Of a stretch of DNA of 64,000 nucleotides, positions 22,365-32,849 are shown piece after piece (positions within the stretch are counted from its first letter, which is position 1; every line of letters begins with the position of its first letter). The stretch comes from Takakia lepidozioides. Taxonomy: Eukaryota; Streptophyta; Takakiopsida; Takakiales; Takakiaceae. The position numbers were made by a program, and so were the translations under genes. The stretch is taken from contig CM060731.1 of assembly GCA_030704615.1 (NCBI GenBank), forward strand, positions 87,774,756 through 87,838,755, in the 5' to 3' direction. The notes below the pieces were generated by a model that worked only from the letters and a program-made list of their open reading frames with translations, was not told the origin of the DNA and did not search any database.

Positions 22365-24538
22365 TTGAACCTCTTGGCTCGTTGCAGGATCCGATCCCTC
22401 TCCCTGGCAGTCACAATGGCTGCCGTGTCTCCCGTGCGGAGGTAGTCCAACACAGCCGAATCCTCATGTATATCTCTGGCACCACCTAGCTCATCACTAG
22501 CCTCAGGGTCCTCAGACACTCCGTCTACAGTCATCCCTGTTGTAGGTCCAATCTGACCTCCCGATGCCAAGATACACAAAAATGCAGATGCGTGCCATCC
22601 CGGCACCATCTCCTTGTCCGTCTCACCATGCCACCGAGCTCCAGTGTCATCCTGCTGGCTCATGCATGGATTGCGACTCAATCCATCCGCATCCCGATTG
22701 ACCAAACCCGGTCGATGCACAACCTGAAAGTCATACTCCTGGAGTATAAGTGCCCACCGTGCAAGCTTCCCTGTAAGCTTGTCTGACTCCATCAACCACT
22801 TGAGTGGCTGGTGATCCTGCTCAGTCAATGACAAGGCATCATCCTGCCCCATCATCTCATCCTTGAGGACCTCCGCAACTCGAGAAGAATCCCCACCCTC
22901 ATCCATCACAGCCGCCTTGGCTGCCAACTCCCTCTGAACCTCGAGCACCTCCCACGTGTGCCATGGATGCATGCACCCCGTGGTCCTCATATGCTCGCCC
23001 CCACTCATTGCCTGTACCGTCTCGGTAGGCAGAGAGACCATTGAGGGAAGTGTATTCCGCACTCTGCGTTGCTCAGCTAGAGCCAAGCTGATAATCCAGG
23101 TCAAGCAATTGAGATCCATTGCTTGCCCCAACACTTGACGACGTGATGCCTCAGAAAGAGACGACACCGCCATGGTACCAGTGGTAAAACCCATTGCCCG
23201 CTCACGCTCGTCAGCATTAGGCTCCACTAACTGCTGCAACTGAGCATCCCACAGGAGGCCAGGTCCACTATCCCGGAAAGCATGCGATCCTGGGAAGCTG
23301 AGCAGTGTAGGTAATGCTGCTCGTGGTTGACCCACCTTGTTGACCACTGCCAAAGGCGAACGGTCATCGTGTCTCACACGTTGAGCATTCAGCTTCTTAT
23401 AGTTCACACATACTCTTAGTTTGCCATTCTTCTTGGGAACTATAACAATGGGTGACAACCAAGTTGTATACTCTATTGGGTATATAAACTTAGCCTCAGC
23501 CAACTTCTTTATCTCTTCTCCAACCTTCTGTGCGTAGTTGGGATTCATTCTATACCTCGCCTGCTTGATTGGTACTGACCCTGGTTCCAGTTCAATTTTA
23601 TGCTGACAGACTTCAGGTGGTATCCCTTTTAGATCCTCATAGCTCCAAGCAAATACATCTCTGTATTTGATGAACAAGCTTTTTGCTTCTTCGAAGAATT
23701 CCGGCTCCAAATCAGCTCCTACTTTCACCATCCTCGGTTCCTCCTGAGTTCCCACATTTACTTCTCTCACCTGCTCATCAGCTGTGATTGTCCAACCTGT
23801 CACCACTTCATCCTGTAAGCTCACAGTGGCTGGTTCTTCTAGGATTTCTATTTCTCCTTCTCTTTCTTCATAGAAATGTGATGGGTAAATGCTGGTTTCT
23901 TCTTCAGTTGGTGTTGCTGTCACTACACCACAGCAGATACCTCTCAAACAACTTAGGCTTTCCAGCCGCATCTCTGCAACCTGCTCCCATTCTGGGTGTG
24001 CAGCAAATAGGGTAGCTTCCTGCTCCTCATCCAGTCCTCCCTTCCAGTCATACTCTCTGACTCCTCGAGGTCTTCTTGTAGCAGGTAATCTACTAGATTT
24101 CATTGTGGTAATTTGTATCTCGTGCATCCCATTATGCACAGTTAGTAACTGAGAATTCCAGTCATGGAATACCCTTGCCTGTTTCAGCCACGGACGTCCC
24201 AATAATAAGGAGTAAGCCTCCATGACTTCATCCATTTTTAATACAGTTACTGTGATCATAAAGATCATTTTCTGTATCTGTATCTTAACTCCTCTTATTA
24301 ATCCCAATGGCTGTACACTTCTTTGATCTGCCATTGTTACTGTAAATGGGGCTGGTTTCATGTTACTTAGACCAAGCTTCTTCCTTAATTGGTCTGTCAT
24401 GATATTTACTCCAGAACCACCATCTATCAGTACATCAGTTAGTTCTGTGCTTCCAATTCTCAATTGGATTACTGGCATAGAATCATCAAAGTCCATGACT
24501 GGTTCTCGCCCTTCCGGCTTCACATTATAACTGGTCAC
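22319..24538 (-). pseudogene. pol: Copy B chimeric pol: protease + RT start + methyltransferase end + RNase H end
   Basis: One open frame of 739 codons with parts from two families. N-terminal: aspartic protease with LIDGGSGVNIM. Middle: polyprotein linker then the first reverse-transcriptase block (WLSPIVIVPKKNGKLRVCVN, KKLNAQ). At about 23380 the RT stops and the frame continues with RVRHDDRSPLAVVN, ERERAMGF and SRRQVLGQAMDLN, the C-terminal part (motif X region) of the copy C methyltransferase. At about 22818 it jumps to the end of RNase H (DHQPLKWLMESDKLTG). RT catalytic core, methyltransferase motifs I-VIII and RNase H's first acids are absent, so no enzyme except perhaps the protease could work. 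The frame ends in DGR..W region near 22319. Confidence 0.85.
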
Positions 24539-24546
24539 ATTGCTGT

Positions 24547-25021
24547 TCAGGTCTGTGTTTCCTGTCTCTTGGGCAATTCGATTGATTGCCTGATACAGCC
24601 TGTGCCTACAATAAGGTGCCCAGCTAATAGCTGTCCAATGGTAATTTCTGCTTTAGTCTGACATATTACTTCAGCCAAAGTCTCTTCATTACTTTGCATG
24701 TCTGCATCTTTTTTTCCTTTCTTCCTCACTCCCCTCTTTTTCTCCATCCGAATCAGAGGAATCTGCCACAGGAATATCCGTACTCTTTTGCATTTCCCTT
24801 ATAGTATCTGCCACTTCCTTGTGCAGTTCCTTCTCATCCTTCCAAGTCTCTTCATCTTCAGGCATATCATTGCCACTTCCAGTCTCATCTTCTTCCTCTT
24901 CTACTAGAGGTATTAGTTTGGCTTTACTTCTTGTTACTATCATTGTACTTACTTCTGGTACAACACATGGCCTAACCATGTGAGCTGCCACCACTGGGCC
25001 CTCATTCACAGGAGCTCTCAT
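24547..25021 (-). pseudogene. Copy B gag-protease linker region
   Basis: Two overlapping minus-strand frames: 25021-24689 (acidic, VEEEEDETGSGND, then lysine-rich) and 24747-24547 (MEKKRGVRKKGKKDAD...). They bridge the zinc-knuckle frame and the protease frame, so the original polyprotein has at least one frameshift here. Confidence 0.55.
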
Positions 25022-25319
25022 CTCATTCTGGTGTCTTATCCAGAATGAACAGGCTGCCTTGCGATGTCCTGGCTGATTACAATAGTAACATAGCTCTTCA
25101 CCATTGGGTCCTCGCCCTTGGTCTGGTCTTGGATTATTTTCTATAATCCTGATTCCCGGGCTGGTAATTCCCCCTTGGATTACCCTGATAGTTGCCTCTG
25201 GAATTTCCTTGGTAATTCCCTCTTCCCTTCCATGCCATTGTTATAACCACCAGACCTACCATAGTGGTCATGATCATTGCTTCTTCTTGGCTGGGGCTGC
25301 ACCTGATGCCCTCACTTGC

Positions 25320-26976
25320 CTAGGTTCTCTTGCAGCTGTCCTTTCTGTTGTAGTAACAATTCTCAGTAGAATGGTTATCCATTTTACAGATAGTACAGTG
25401 TTTCTCCTTCATGTGGCATTCTGTAGTGGTATGGCCTTCATTCTGGCACTTTGCACACCATACACCCTTCCTCCAATGTGTTGCAGCCTCTGTGGCATAC
25501 TTCTTCAAGATTTCTTCCAATCTTTTCTCATAGTTATCCCTCTTCAACTTTTCCTTTCTCTTACTCTTTCTTTTTAGTTCTTGCTCTTCTTCTTCATCTG
25601 ACTCATCTTCAGAGTCCCCATCTTCCTTTTTCTCTCTCCTGAGCATTCCCAATTGCTCAATTCTGTTTGCAGTTTCAAATGCCTCCTCCACTGTATTATG
25701 GGGTAACATATCCACTTTCTTCTGCAACTCTGGTCTTAGTCCACTCACAAACCAAGTCTTCTGTAAACCGGGTGCTGGTACTGCAGCCAGCTTTTTCATC
25801 ATCAATTCCATCTTCTCCATATACTCTTCAACAGTTTCATGCTTCTTCTGCTTCAGCTGTTGTAAACTTCCATACACTTTCATCCTCAGTTTTACTTGTC
25901 CTGAACCTATTTCGAAATGTTGTATTCAAGCCATTCCAGGTTAGGAAATGATTATCAGGGAATCTTGCATACCATTCACTTGCTTTCTTGATAAGTGAAC
26001 AAGGAAACAGTCTCATCTTGGCATCATCGCCATTCTCATTGTTCACTATACACATGTGCTCAAATTGGCTAATGTGTACATCGGGATCCCCTTTTCCTGA
26101 ATATATTGGAAAGGGTGGTTTTGCCCGTGTTGGTTGTAACGCCATCTGTGGCCCTACTTTCTGCCCACTGACAGGTGCTGGCACCCTTGCTGGTGCTGGT
26201 CCTTCTGGACCTGTTGTTTTTGTGGTGGATCTTCCACCAAGTGGTGGCCCTTGAGCACTCCCTGCTTCTGGCCCCACGATATTCACAGTATTCCCAGCTT
26301 CAGTTGCACTACTTCCCACACTCCCTGTCCCCCCAGAGCCAGATCCAGGCAGCCCGCCTGATCCCCCTGAGCCGACACCTTCGTTGGCCTGTGATCCAAG
26401 TGCTCCACTTGATCCAGGTCCAACGGGTTGGGATGTCCTGGTTGTAGTCTCAACCTCAGCTGTTGGGTCTACTTCTTCATATTCTTCCTCTTCCAATTTC
26501 TTCTCTCTGTTTTCATCCTCCAAGTTCTGCCCTTGGGTTTCTTCTTCACTCATGTAACTCAACTGTAATGGTGTTGGAGAGTCTGAACTCTCCGTTGGCT
26601 CTGCCACATCCTCATCTCCTTCTTCATCTTCTGCTTCAGAAACTGGAGTTCCTGCTTTTGGTGTTCCATGCCAACTCTTATCAAAGATTTCTGTCAAGTC
26701 TTTTATCCAAGGATGTACCTCAGATCTTTCACCTCGTGATTGATCTTCTTCCTGTACCAATTCCCTTAATCTTTCTTGCAAAGAAACAGAAGGAGTGGCA
26801 TCCAACTCTAGTTCTTCCGGTATAGGTGATGCACTTTTTGATCTTGATGGTGTGAGAGGTCCAGATGATTCCCCTATGTCTATTCCTCTCTCCCAAAGAT
26901 ATGGATAATTAGCTTTCAGATAGCTTTCTCTTTTTGATGAATATCTTTGTCGTCTAGCTTCTCTTTCATCACTCAT
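25320..26976 (-). pseudogene. gag: Copy B gag with two CCHC knuckles
   Basis: Frame 26976-25837 begins MSDEREARRQRYSSK, has a Gly/Ser/Pro-rich middle and then a capsid domain (HISQFEHMCIVNNENG, ASEWYARFPD). A one-base shift at about 25880-25840 moves to frame 25883-25320, which continues the capsid (HETVEEYMEKM, GLRPELQKKVDMLP) and ends with CAKCQNEGHTTTEC and CTICKMDNHSTENC, two zinc knuckles that bind RNA. The family differs from the gag of copies A and C. The shift could be programmed, but copy B is broken elsewhere, so decay is more likely. Confidence 0.85.
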
Positions 26977-26997
26977 GTCCCATGTCTTTCATTTCTT

Positions 26998-27540
26998 TTA
27001 ATGTGGCAATAACCAAAACTCTCTTCTGTAATATCTCTCGTATATGCCTGGATTTCTTTCAAGCTTCAATGCACCCTTGGCTATACTTGAAGTCTCCGTT
27101 ACCATATAACCATATGGCAAACAAGTCTGAAAAGCTGTTCTTGGTGTGAGTTTGATCCACAAAATATCCTTTGGAATCCAATTCTTTACCAGTACAAGCT
27201 CTTCATGCATATGAGTATAAACATTCACCTTTCTTTCTTCCCACCTTCAAACTCTACTCGTTTAATGGATAGCAACGCTATCACATAAACTAATGTTGGT
27301 AACCAACGTGCTCTTCCTCTACAGGCTACCTGATAAATCTTTATCACTCCTTTCTCCAGACCCCATTCTGGATCAGCATCATGCACTCGTTTAAGAATAT
27401 TTTCTTTACATCCGTCTGGCAATTCCAAGAACCTTTGAAAGAATTGTTTGGACAATCTTTCTTCCTTCGTTCCACAGGGAATTTGATTCACTTCAAACTC
27501 TTTAATGGTCCAACCACCATGATCCCACCAGATGCCTGTC
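26998..27540 (-). pseudogene. ORF between LTR and gag, copy B
   Basis: Two minus-strand frames (27692-27225 and 27228-26998) join with one overlap: FEVNQIPCGTKEERLSKQFF, then GRARWLPTLVYVIALLS, then RVNVYTHMHEELVLVKNW and LPYGYMVTETSSIAKGALK. No family recognised; it may be an extra ORF or an N-terminal gag extension. Its upstream part overlaps the primer-binding site and LTR end, so translation probably began downstream of 27560. Confidence 0.45.
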
Positions 27541-27563
27541 ACATCTGGTTGTTCATGTCCCAG

Positions 27564-27582
27564 GTCCCCAGTATGGTCGCCA
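27564..27582 (-). other. Primer-binding-site candidate of copy B
   Basis: Minus strand TGGCGACCATACTGGGGAC, two bases (TT) after an LTR-like CA end. Position and TGG start fit an LTR-retrotransposon PBS; the tRNA was not identified. Confidence 0.6.
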
Positions 27583-27585
27583 AAT

Positions 27586-28200
27586 GTCGCGCGGCTTTTA
27601 CTCACCCATCCCTTCGCTATCCGAGGCGGAAACTCCAAGATAGAAGAGTTGGAAATCTCTAAGTACTCAGCCCGCGCAGAACAATCAGTCATGACCTACA
27701 GCTAGTGTATCATGGGGGTGTTTCCTATTTGTTTCCTTTTCCGCATTCATCTTAGCTACCTTACCATTGATAATTAAGTATCAGTTTGCTTCATCAATTT
27801 ATCGGTTTCCTTAACTCCTCCATTCAATCCACAGCTTCACTCAGATCTCTCTACACAGTGTGATTGTATCGTATAAGTATCAGATTATGATTTATCAGGT
27901 ATCAGGCCGAAGCCATTATGTCTCTAATCTCTCTCTACAATATCATTCTAGCTTTGCATATGACAAGCATCTACTAATCCTCTTTCTCCTTCATCGTGCT
28001 CTCCGATCTCCGCTCCCGCCTGTCTCCGAAGTCCTCCCCGAATAATGATCCCCTTCCTATTCCCCGTTCTTCCCTTTATCCTCCTATCCGCGGTTCTAAC
28101 CGTTTCCCTCTCTAACCGTCGTATGTGAACTAACATGTTCCCTTCACTGGTGTTGTTCCCCACAGTCGTTCCCTGTCCTACTCTTCGTTCCCTATTATCG
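27586..28200. other. Probable 5' LTR of copy B, limits unknown
   Basis: Pyrimidine-rich on the plus strand; ends (plus sense TG at 27585-27586) at the PBS. I could not place its outer end because no partner LTR is in the window. Confidence 0.4.
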
Positions 28201-28204
28201 TGAC

Positions 28205-28400
28205 AGCTGTGTCAAGCGGTGACTGGCTGTGTTTGGCTGTGTCGGGTTGTGACTGGCTGTGTGGCTGTGCCGGGCTGTGACTGGCTGTTGTGGCTGTGGA
28301 CTGTGACGACTGTGACGGCTGTGTGGGCTGTGACGACTGTGACGGGCTGTGTGGCTGTGTGGGCTGTGTGACTGCTGTGTCGGTGTGGGCTATGTAACCC
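28205..28400. repeat. GGCTGTG minisatellite
   Basis: Imperfect tandem copies of GGCTGTGACGACTGTGAC and GTGACTGGCTGTGTG-like units of about 10-18 bp. The open frames through it are repeat read-through. Confidence 0.85.
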
Positions 28401-30534
28401 CCCTCTACAGTGCGCTGCTGTCACCCCTAAGGTTCCTGTTTGTCTCAGTCTGTGCAAAAATTAAGGGTACCCTACAGATCCCGTATAAGTGTCTAAGTCC
28501 CCTACAGTCCTCTAACAAAGTCCAAAAATGCTTCTACTATTTTAGCATCGTACTCACTTGGCTCATACCAGTACCTTCTCTTGGCTTTGTGGCGAGGGGC
28601 ATGTACATATTCCACCCAATCAGCTCCGCCCTTTGGGCAAGCTTCTTCCATGGCTGCAACCTAAGGAGGAATTGTGTCAGAGACGGTCTGCTAAATGCAA
28701 ATGAAGAAGAGCAAGCAAAAAAAGAAATGAAGGTTTGGCGGTGAAGAAGTCTTGTGAAGCTGATACCTTTGTACTTCGGCAACGACGGGCATGCGGCCTT
28801 TGAAGAGCGGGCGGGCGCTACAAATGAATCGTCGAGTCGAAGAGGCAGAAACCGCAAAGCGCAACACATCGTGCAGTCGCAAAGTGGAGAGACGCGAAAG
28901 ACGCAAGAGGAGGAAGAGGCGAGGACCCCAACGTATGGCTCACTGCTAAGCGTGACAGGAGCACGTGTGCGACCGCCGAGGCCATGCACGTCGGCCATTG
29001 GACTGTCGTCGAAACATCAAACGTCCTTGCGGCACAATAATGTCCGCCGCTAAGGACTTCCATGGTCTGCCCTAAGTCCTTCCGCCAAAAGGGTCGGCCA
29101 AAAGGCTCTGCCAAAAGGGTTTGTGGCATTGGTCTGTTGCATTTGTGCGGCAAAGATTGTCTGCACTCGATCTACCGTCAGGGTGTGACCAGAGTTCTCC
29201 AGGCTGGTCTGTTGGTTCGGTCTTCTTGTCTGGATTGGCATGGTGCACTCTTCTCTTCTCTTGCTCTGCCCATCTGGTCTGCCCTCTGTTTGCAGTGTGT
29301 CCCCACCCGTTTCACAATTTCAATGGTCCCCAGGCTTGGTCTCTGCATCCCCGCACTGTCATGGTAACACTTGGAAGGTCCACTGGTTCGTTGCACAAAA
29401 AATTCCGCCACACATGCCCATTTCGTCCTGCATCGATGGGTCCACTTGCAAACAACATCCAAGAGACGGAACTCGGGAGGAAATCAGAATTTTATACAGC
29501 CAGCCATGCACATATGCTTCTATAATTTTTGCAATGCCATTCCACACATGCTATATGGAGGACAAGCCTTGAACAAGACAGTGTGACAAGGGAAAGGCCG
29601 ATTCTCAATTGATGTCTGCTAAAATGAGTCGTACTTGTTAGCAAAGACCTAAATACTTCCATTCAAGTCTGCACTGTAAACTCAATGTAACTCACTTCCC
29701 CGCGCTCAAAACAGTCCACGAATAGGCGAACAACAAAGCAAAAATAGTAGAAGCATATGAACAAAAGAGGTTGGGCTTGAAACGATGGACTCCGACGTTG
29801 CTAGAGAGTCCATGGAGTCATGCAAAGGGATTCTTCACAACCGGCAAGTCTGTTGGTTCTAAACAGTCAAACAACAAACAACAGCAAGCAACACCGGCAA
29901 CAGAGAAAAAAAATAAAATGCAAAAGGGGTATGAGGAGATCGGCGAGTGCCATGGCGTGCCCTGAATTCGGACGGTCTGGATAAAATCGGGTCTGGACGG
30001 GCAGATGCGTGCAACATAGCTCTGGGTCTGTTGTGCCGGTCTAGGGTGGTCTGCCAGACGACATGCGCCAGCAGCGGGCAGACCGAGCTTGGGCAGACCC
30101 ACTGGGGACCCGATGGCAGGCGGACCCAGCGGCAAGGGCGGGCGGGCGAGCGGGGGCCGCGGTCCAGGGGCGGGCTGGGTGGCTGCAGGGCTGCCGACCG
30201 CGCTGCGCGGCTGGCAGGTGGGGGTGGGCGGGGGGGGGAGGTCGACCCCGTGTCCGTGCGGGCGTGCGCGCCCTGTCCCACACGCGCGACATAAACTCCC
30301 AATTATTCAAAAATGAGAGGCTTATTTTTTTTTGGGGGGGGGGGGGGAGGTTTTGTCGGTTTTCTATTGATCAGTCCCACACCCTTGTTCATGGTTCAAT
30401 TATCGTATCACCATTTGCCATTTTCGGATCTTTGGCGGTCTGTTTCTTTTGCAGAAACTATGAAGACACCATCTACACGTGTCCATTGCCGTTTTCTAAG
30501 GTTTTGTCCCCTGTAGTGGGAAAAGGTTTCTACA
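28401..30534. other. Unassigned region with GC-rich patch
   Basis: No family recognised in any frame. 29078-29125 has short direct repeats of GCCAAAAGG. 30060-30260 is very GC-rich, giving several overlapping long frames on both strands that I read as composition artefacts. A run of 16 or so G ends near 30350. Confidence 0.4.
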
Positions 30535-31330
30535 ATGTCGGGGGTTGTGAATTCAAGTTCTGGGGCAGGGTCGTCTGGGGGTCGGAGGAAGAGAAAATGT
30601 GCCCACGAGCGGGATAGCCAAGTCAACAAACCAGACTACCCGGGACCGGATGCCTTGGATATGGTGAAAGAAGTGGTAGTGAATTATTTCAAGGATATGG
30701 ACATGATGAGGCTAGAGAGTGCTTATGTCAGGCATGGATGGGAGGGGTTTCAGATTTTCCAGCAAAATATGGAGAGGAAAGTCAGAATTCACATCGCCGG
30801 ACTAGGGTTGTCCCTTGGAAGGCGGGGTCATCGGGCGGGGGAGGCACAACTGGTCTTTATTACCTGAACTCTACTGCGAAGGTGGTAGAGATTGGCCCTT
30901 ACAAAGAATGAGGGTATGCTAAGGTCCGTCAGTGTAGGATTGTTGGCGATTCTAGAATACCGGAGCATTGGGAGCTAGCGGGAAAAAAACCTAAGTCCAA
31001 AAATCCAGAAAAGCGTTGAGATAACATAACGACGAGTGTTTGGCAGTGAAGTTCCAACATCCGGGTGTTATCTCATATTTTGCTGTGAATGCACGTGAGG
31101 TAGAGGGATACACTCGCTGGTGGAATGGGGGGACAATACGCGACATGATGAAGCGGTACGAATAAATGGCGGCGCTCATTATGATCAAGTACGTTCGAGG
31201 ACCAATTTACGGGAGGCTGTTGGCATTCAATGCTACAAATGTTGTACGACAACAACAAGAATGAGAGAGTCACATTAGCCCATGTAGTACTTTGGTTCAT
31301 GGGCAAGTCTTTTCAATTGGCCTGAGCCGA
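30535..31330 (+). pseudogene. Protein kinase N-lobe-like fragment (divergent family)
   Basis: An ATG at 30535 opens 110 codons (MSGVVNSSSGAGSSGG, basic RRKRKC, later DALDMVKEVVVNYFKDMD). Frame-shifted continuations read EGYAKVRQCRIVGDSRIPEH-like text (about 30905-30970), then CLAVKFQHPGVISYF and WWNGGTIRDMMKR (31036-31165). The VxKxxHPGVI..Y and hinge-like WWNGGT pattern resembles the beta3-beta5/hinge part of a kinase N-lobe. Several stops and frame changes show decay. It may be the same family as the C-lobe piece at 8708-9205. The inverted-repeat chain begins just downstream. Confidence 0.4.
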
Positions 31331-31436
31331 AATACGTATATAGGACGGAGTAGACCATAGTTTCGTAGATATGAGATTTGTGGCGGTACAATGGTTCTTT
31401 TATCAAGACAGAACTCAATTTTGATCGTGCATGTAA

Positions 31437-31994
31437 TAAATAAAGTCTCATTGTAAATACTATATTGCATATGCTCGACCCTGACAACTATCATTGCAAC
31501 ATAAATGGTTTGTGTATTGTCTCACTGTTTATATTTGTAATGTTCCAACGTTTTCGCTAGGGTTCTGAGAAAACGATGTATTAGTTCCGTAAGAGTTAAA
31601 CAATAAACGTCTCACATCTCAGTCGGATGTGCGACACTACCATGAGAGGCATGGATCGAAAACTAATAGGGACACAAGCGACCTCCGAAGTCCGAACGTT
31701 TGAACTTTGATACTAGGTCCAGCGAATGGTCTACTTGAACGTCCGGAGGTCGCATGTACACCTATTACTTTTTGATCCATGTCACTCATGATAGTGTCGA
31801 CATTTGAATGAAATATGGAACGTTTGTTGTCTAATTCATACATAACCAATATATCATTTTCTCAGTACCCTGTCAGAAACATTGAAACATTCGAAGTTAC
31901 AAACAATGACACAATACACGGCCCGTTTTGTTGACATGACATCTGTGAGGTTCGAGCGTATGCAATTTATTATTTACAATGGAACTTTATTTAC
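31437..31994. repeat. Long inverted repeat 1 (arms about 265 bp, loop about 26 bp)
   Basis: Left arm 31437-31706, right arm 31733-31994. Matching landmarks in the left arm and the reverse complement of the right: ATAAATAAAG, CATTGTAAATA, TTGCATA.GCTCGA, GTGTATTGT, CTGAGAAAA.GAT, CGACACTA.CATGAG, CATGGATC.AAAA, GCGACCTCCG. Arms are roughly 75-80 percent alike by eye. Transcribed, it would form one long imperfect hairpin. Confidence 0.85.
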
Positions 31995-32057
31995 TCGGGG
32001 GACCGGTGCTGCTGCATAAGCGCAACTGATGGTGCGAGTTCTTTATTGATTGGAGCT

Positions 32058-32450
32058 GTCACAACCAATGTCAACAATCATATTTACGGTAAGGTGTTTC
32101 ATGCTATTATTGTTCCTCTAGCTGAATTCTATAGTACTCTTTTTGCTATTCCCATGCCAACAACATCAGGTCCTCTGAGACTGTCATGTTCAAGCAAACG
32201 TATCAGCCATCCCGGCCAGCTTGCAGGTTGCAGGCACGGCCCACCATAAATTGAATGATTGGAGATTTTGTGCGAAGTTTCTGGGTTCATGTCCGTGATG
32301 GCTGATACGGAATTCGGAATATGGCCGTCCCAGTAGACCTGATGTTGTTGGCATGGGAGTAGCAAAACGTTTCCTAAAGAATTCAGCTACATGAAAATCG
32401 GCAGTATGAAAAACCTTGCAGTACATATGATTCTTGAGATTGTTTGCACG
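32058..32450. repeat. Long inverted repeat 2 (arms about 158 bp, loop about 76 bp)
   Basis: Left arm 32058-32214, right arm 32291-32450. Shared text: AATCATAT.TAC, AAGGT.TTTCAT, TAGCTGAATTCT, CCCATGCCAACAACATCAGG, TATCAGCCATC. Both arms keep a related reading frame outward (KVFH...AEF....PMPTTSG on the plus strand and its counterpart on the minus strand), so the repeated unit seems to have been coding. Confidence 0.85.
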
Positions 32451-32513
32451 GATTATTTGTGTTTGTGCTTTCAAGTGACGAACATTTTTGCCATGGTGCG
32501 GAAGAGGTGCATT

Positions 32514-32603
32514 GGCCACATTAAACGGTTGATGTGATACTATTTCACAAATGTATCACATCGCATTTGTGAAAATGTATCACATGAACCGTTCCATGTG
32601 GCC
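32514..32603. repeat. Inverted repeat 3 (40-bp arms, 10-bp loop)
   Basis: Left arm 32514-32553 (GGCCACATTAAACGGTTGAT...CACAAATG) and right arm 32564-32603 pair at about 35 of 40 positions. Confidence 0.9.
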
Positions 32604-32718
32604 TACGAGAGTCTTCGATGGGTACGAGATCAATGTGGCCTACGAGATCAGCTTCCACCAACAAAACATGTGATCATTTCAGAGGTTCTTCATCCAGATG
32701 TTCAACATGCTGAGATCT

Positions 32719-32828
32719 TCTGTAATGTCTCTTGCTTCGTATTACGTAATGAGGTGCTTCTCCAACTCTTATTTTAGATAAAGTGGACATAGAGAAGCAC
32801 CGCATTACAAAGCATGAGACACTACAAA
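32719..32828. repeat. Inverted repeat 4 (arms about 40 bp)
   Basis: Left arm 32719-32762 (TGTAATGTCTCTTGCTTCGTA...GAGGTGCTTCTC) and right arm 32792-32828 are imperfect reverse complements, with a 7-bp indel. Confidence 0.75.
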
Positions 32829-32849
32829 AAGAGCTTCAAATGGCATACC

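Larger units (their letters stand above)
21564..27585 (-). mobile_element. Ty3/gypsy copy B: chimera of two families, no 3' end
   Basis: On the minus strand the element runs from a 5' LTR end (CA at about 27585), two bases and a primer-binding-like site, through an ORF before gag, gag, linker and protease plus the start of reverse transcriptase of one family. At about 23380 it switches to the methyltransferase-bearing family of copy C (end of the methyltransferase domain, then RNase H end, integrase). It is truncated inside the integrase C-terminal region. No 3' LTR found; the 5' LTR's outer limit was not determined. Confidence 0.8.

Noticed and set aside
28212-28457. Thr/Ala/Val-rich minus frame
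   Set aside because: Read-through of the GGCTGTG minisatellite.
29859-30617. Long overlapping frames on both strands near 30.1 kb
   Set aside because: GC-rich DNA with few stops; Arg/Pro/Gly-only composition and no domain.
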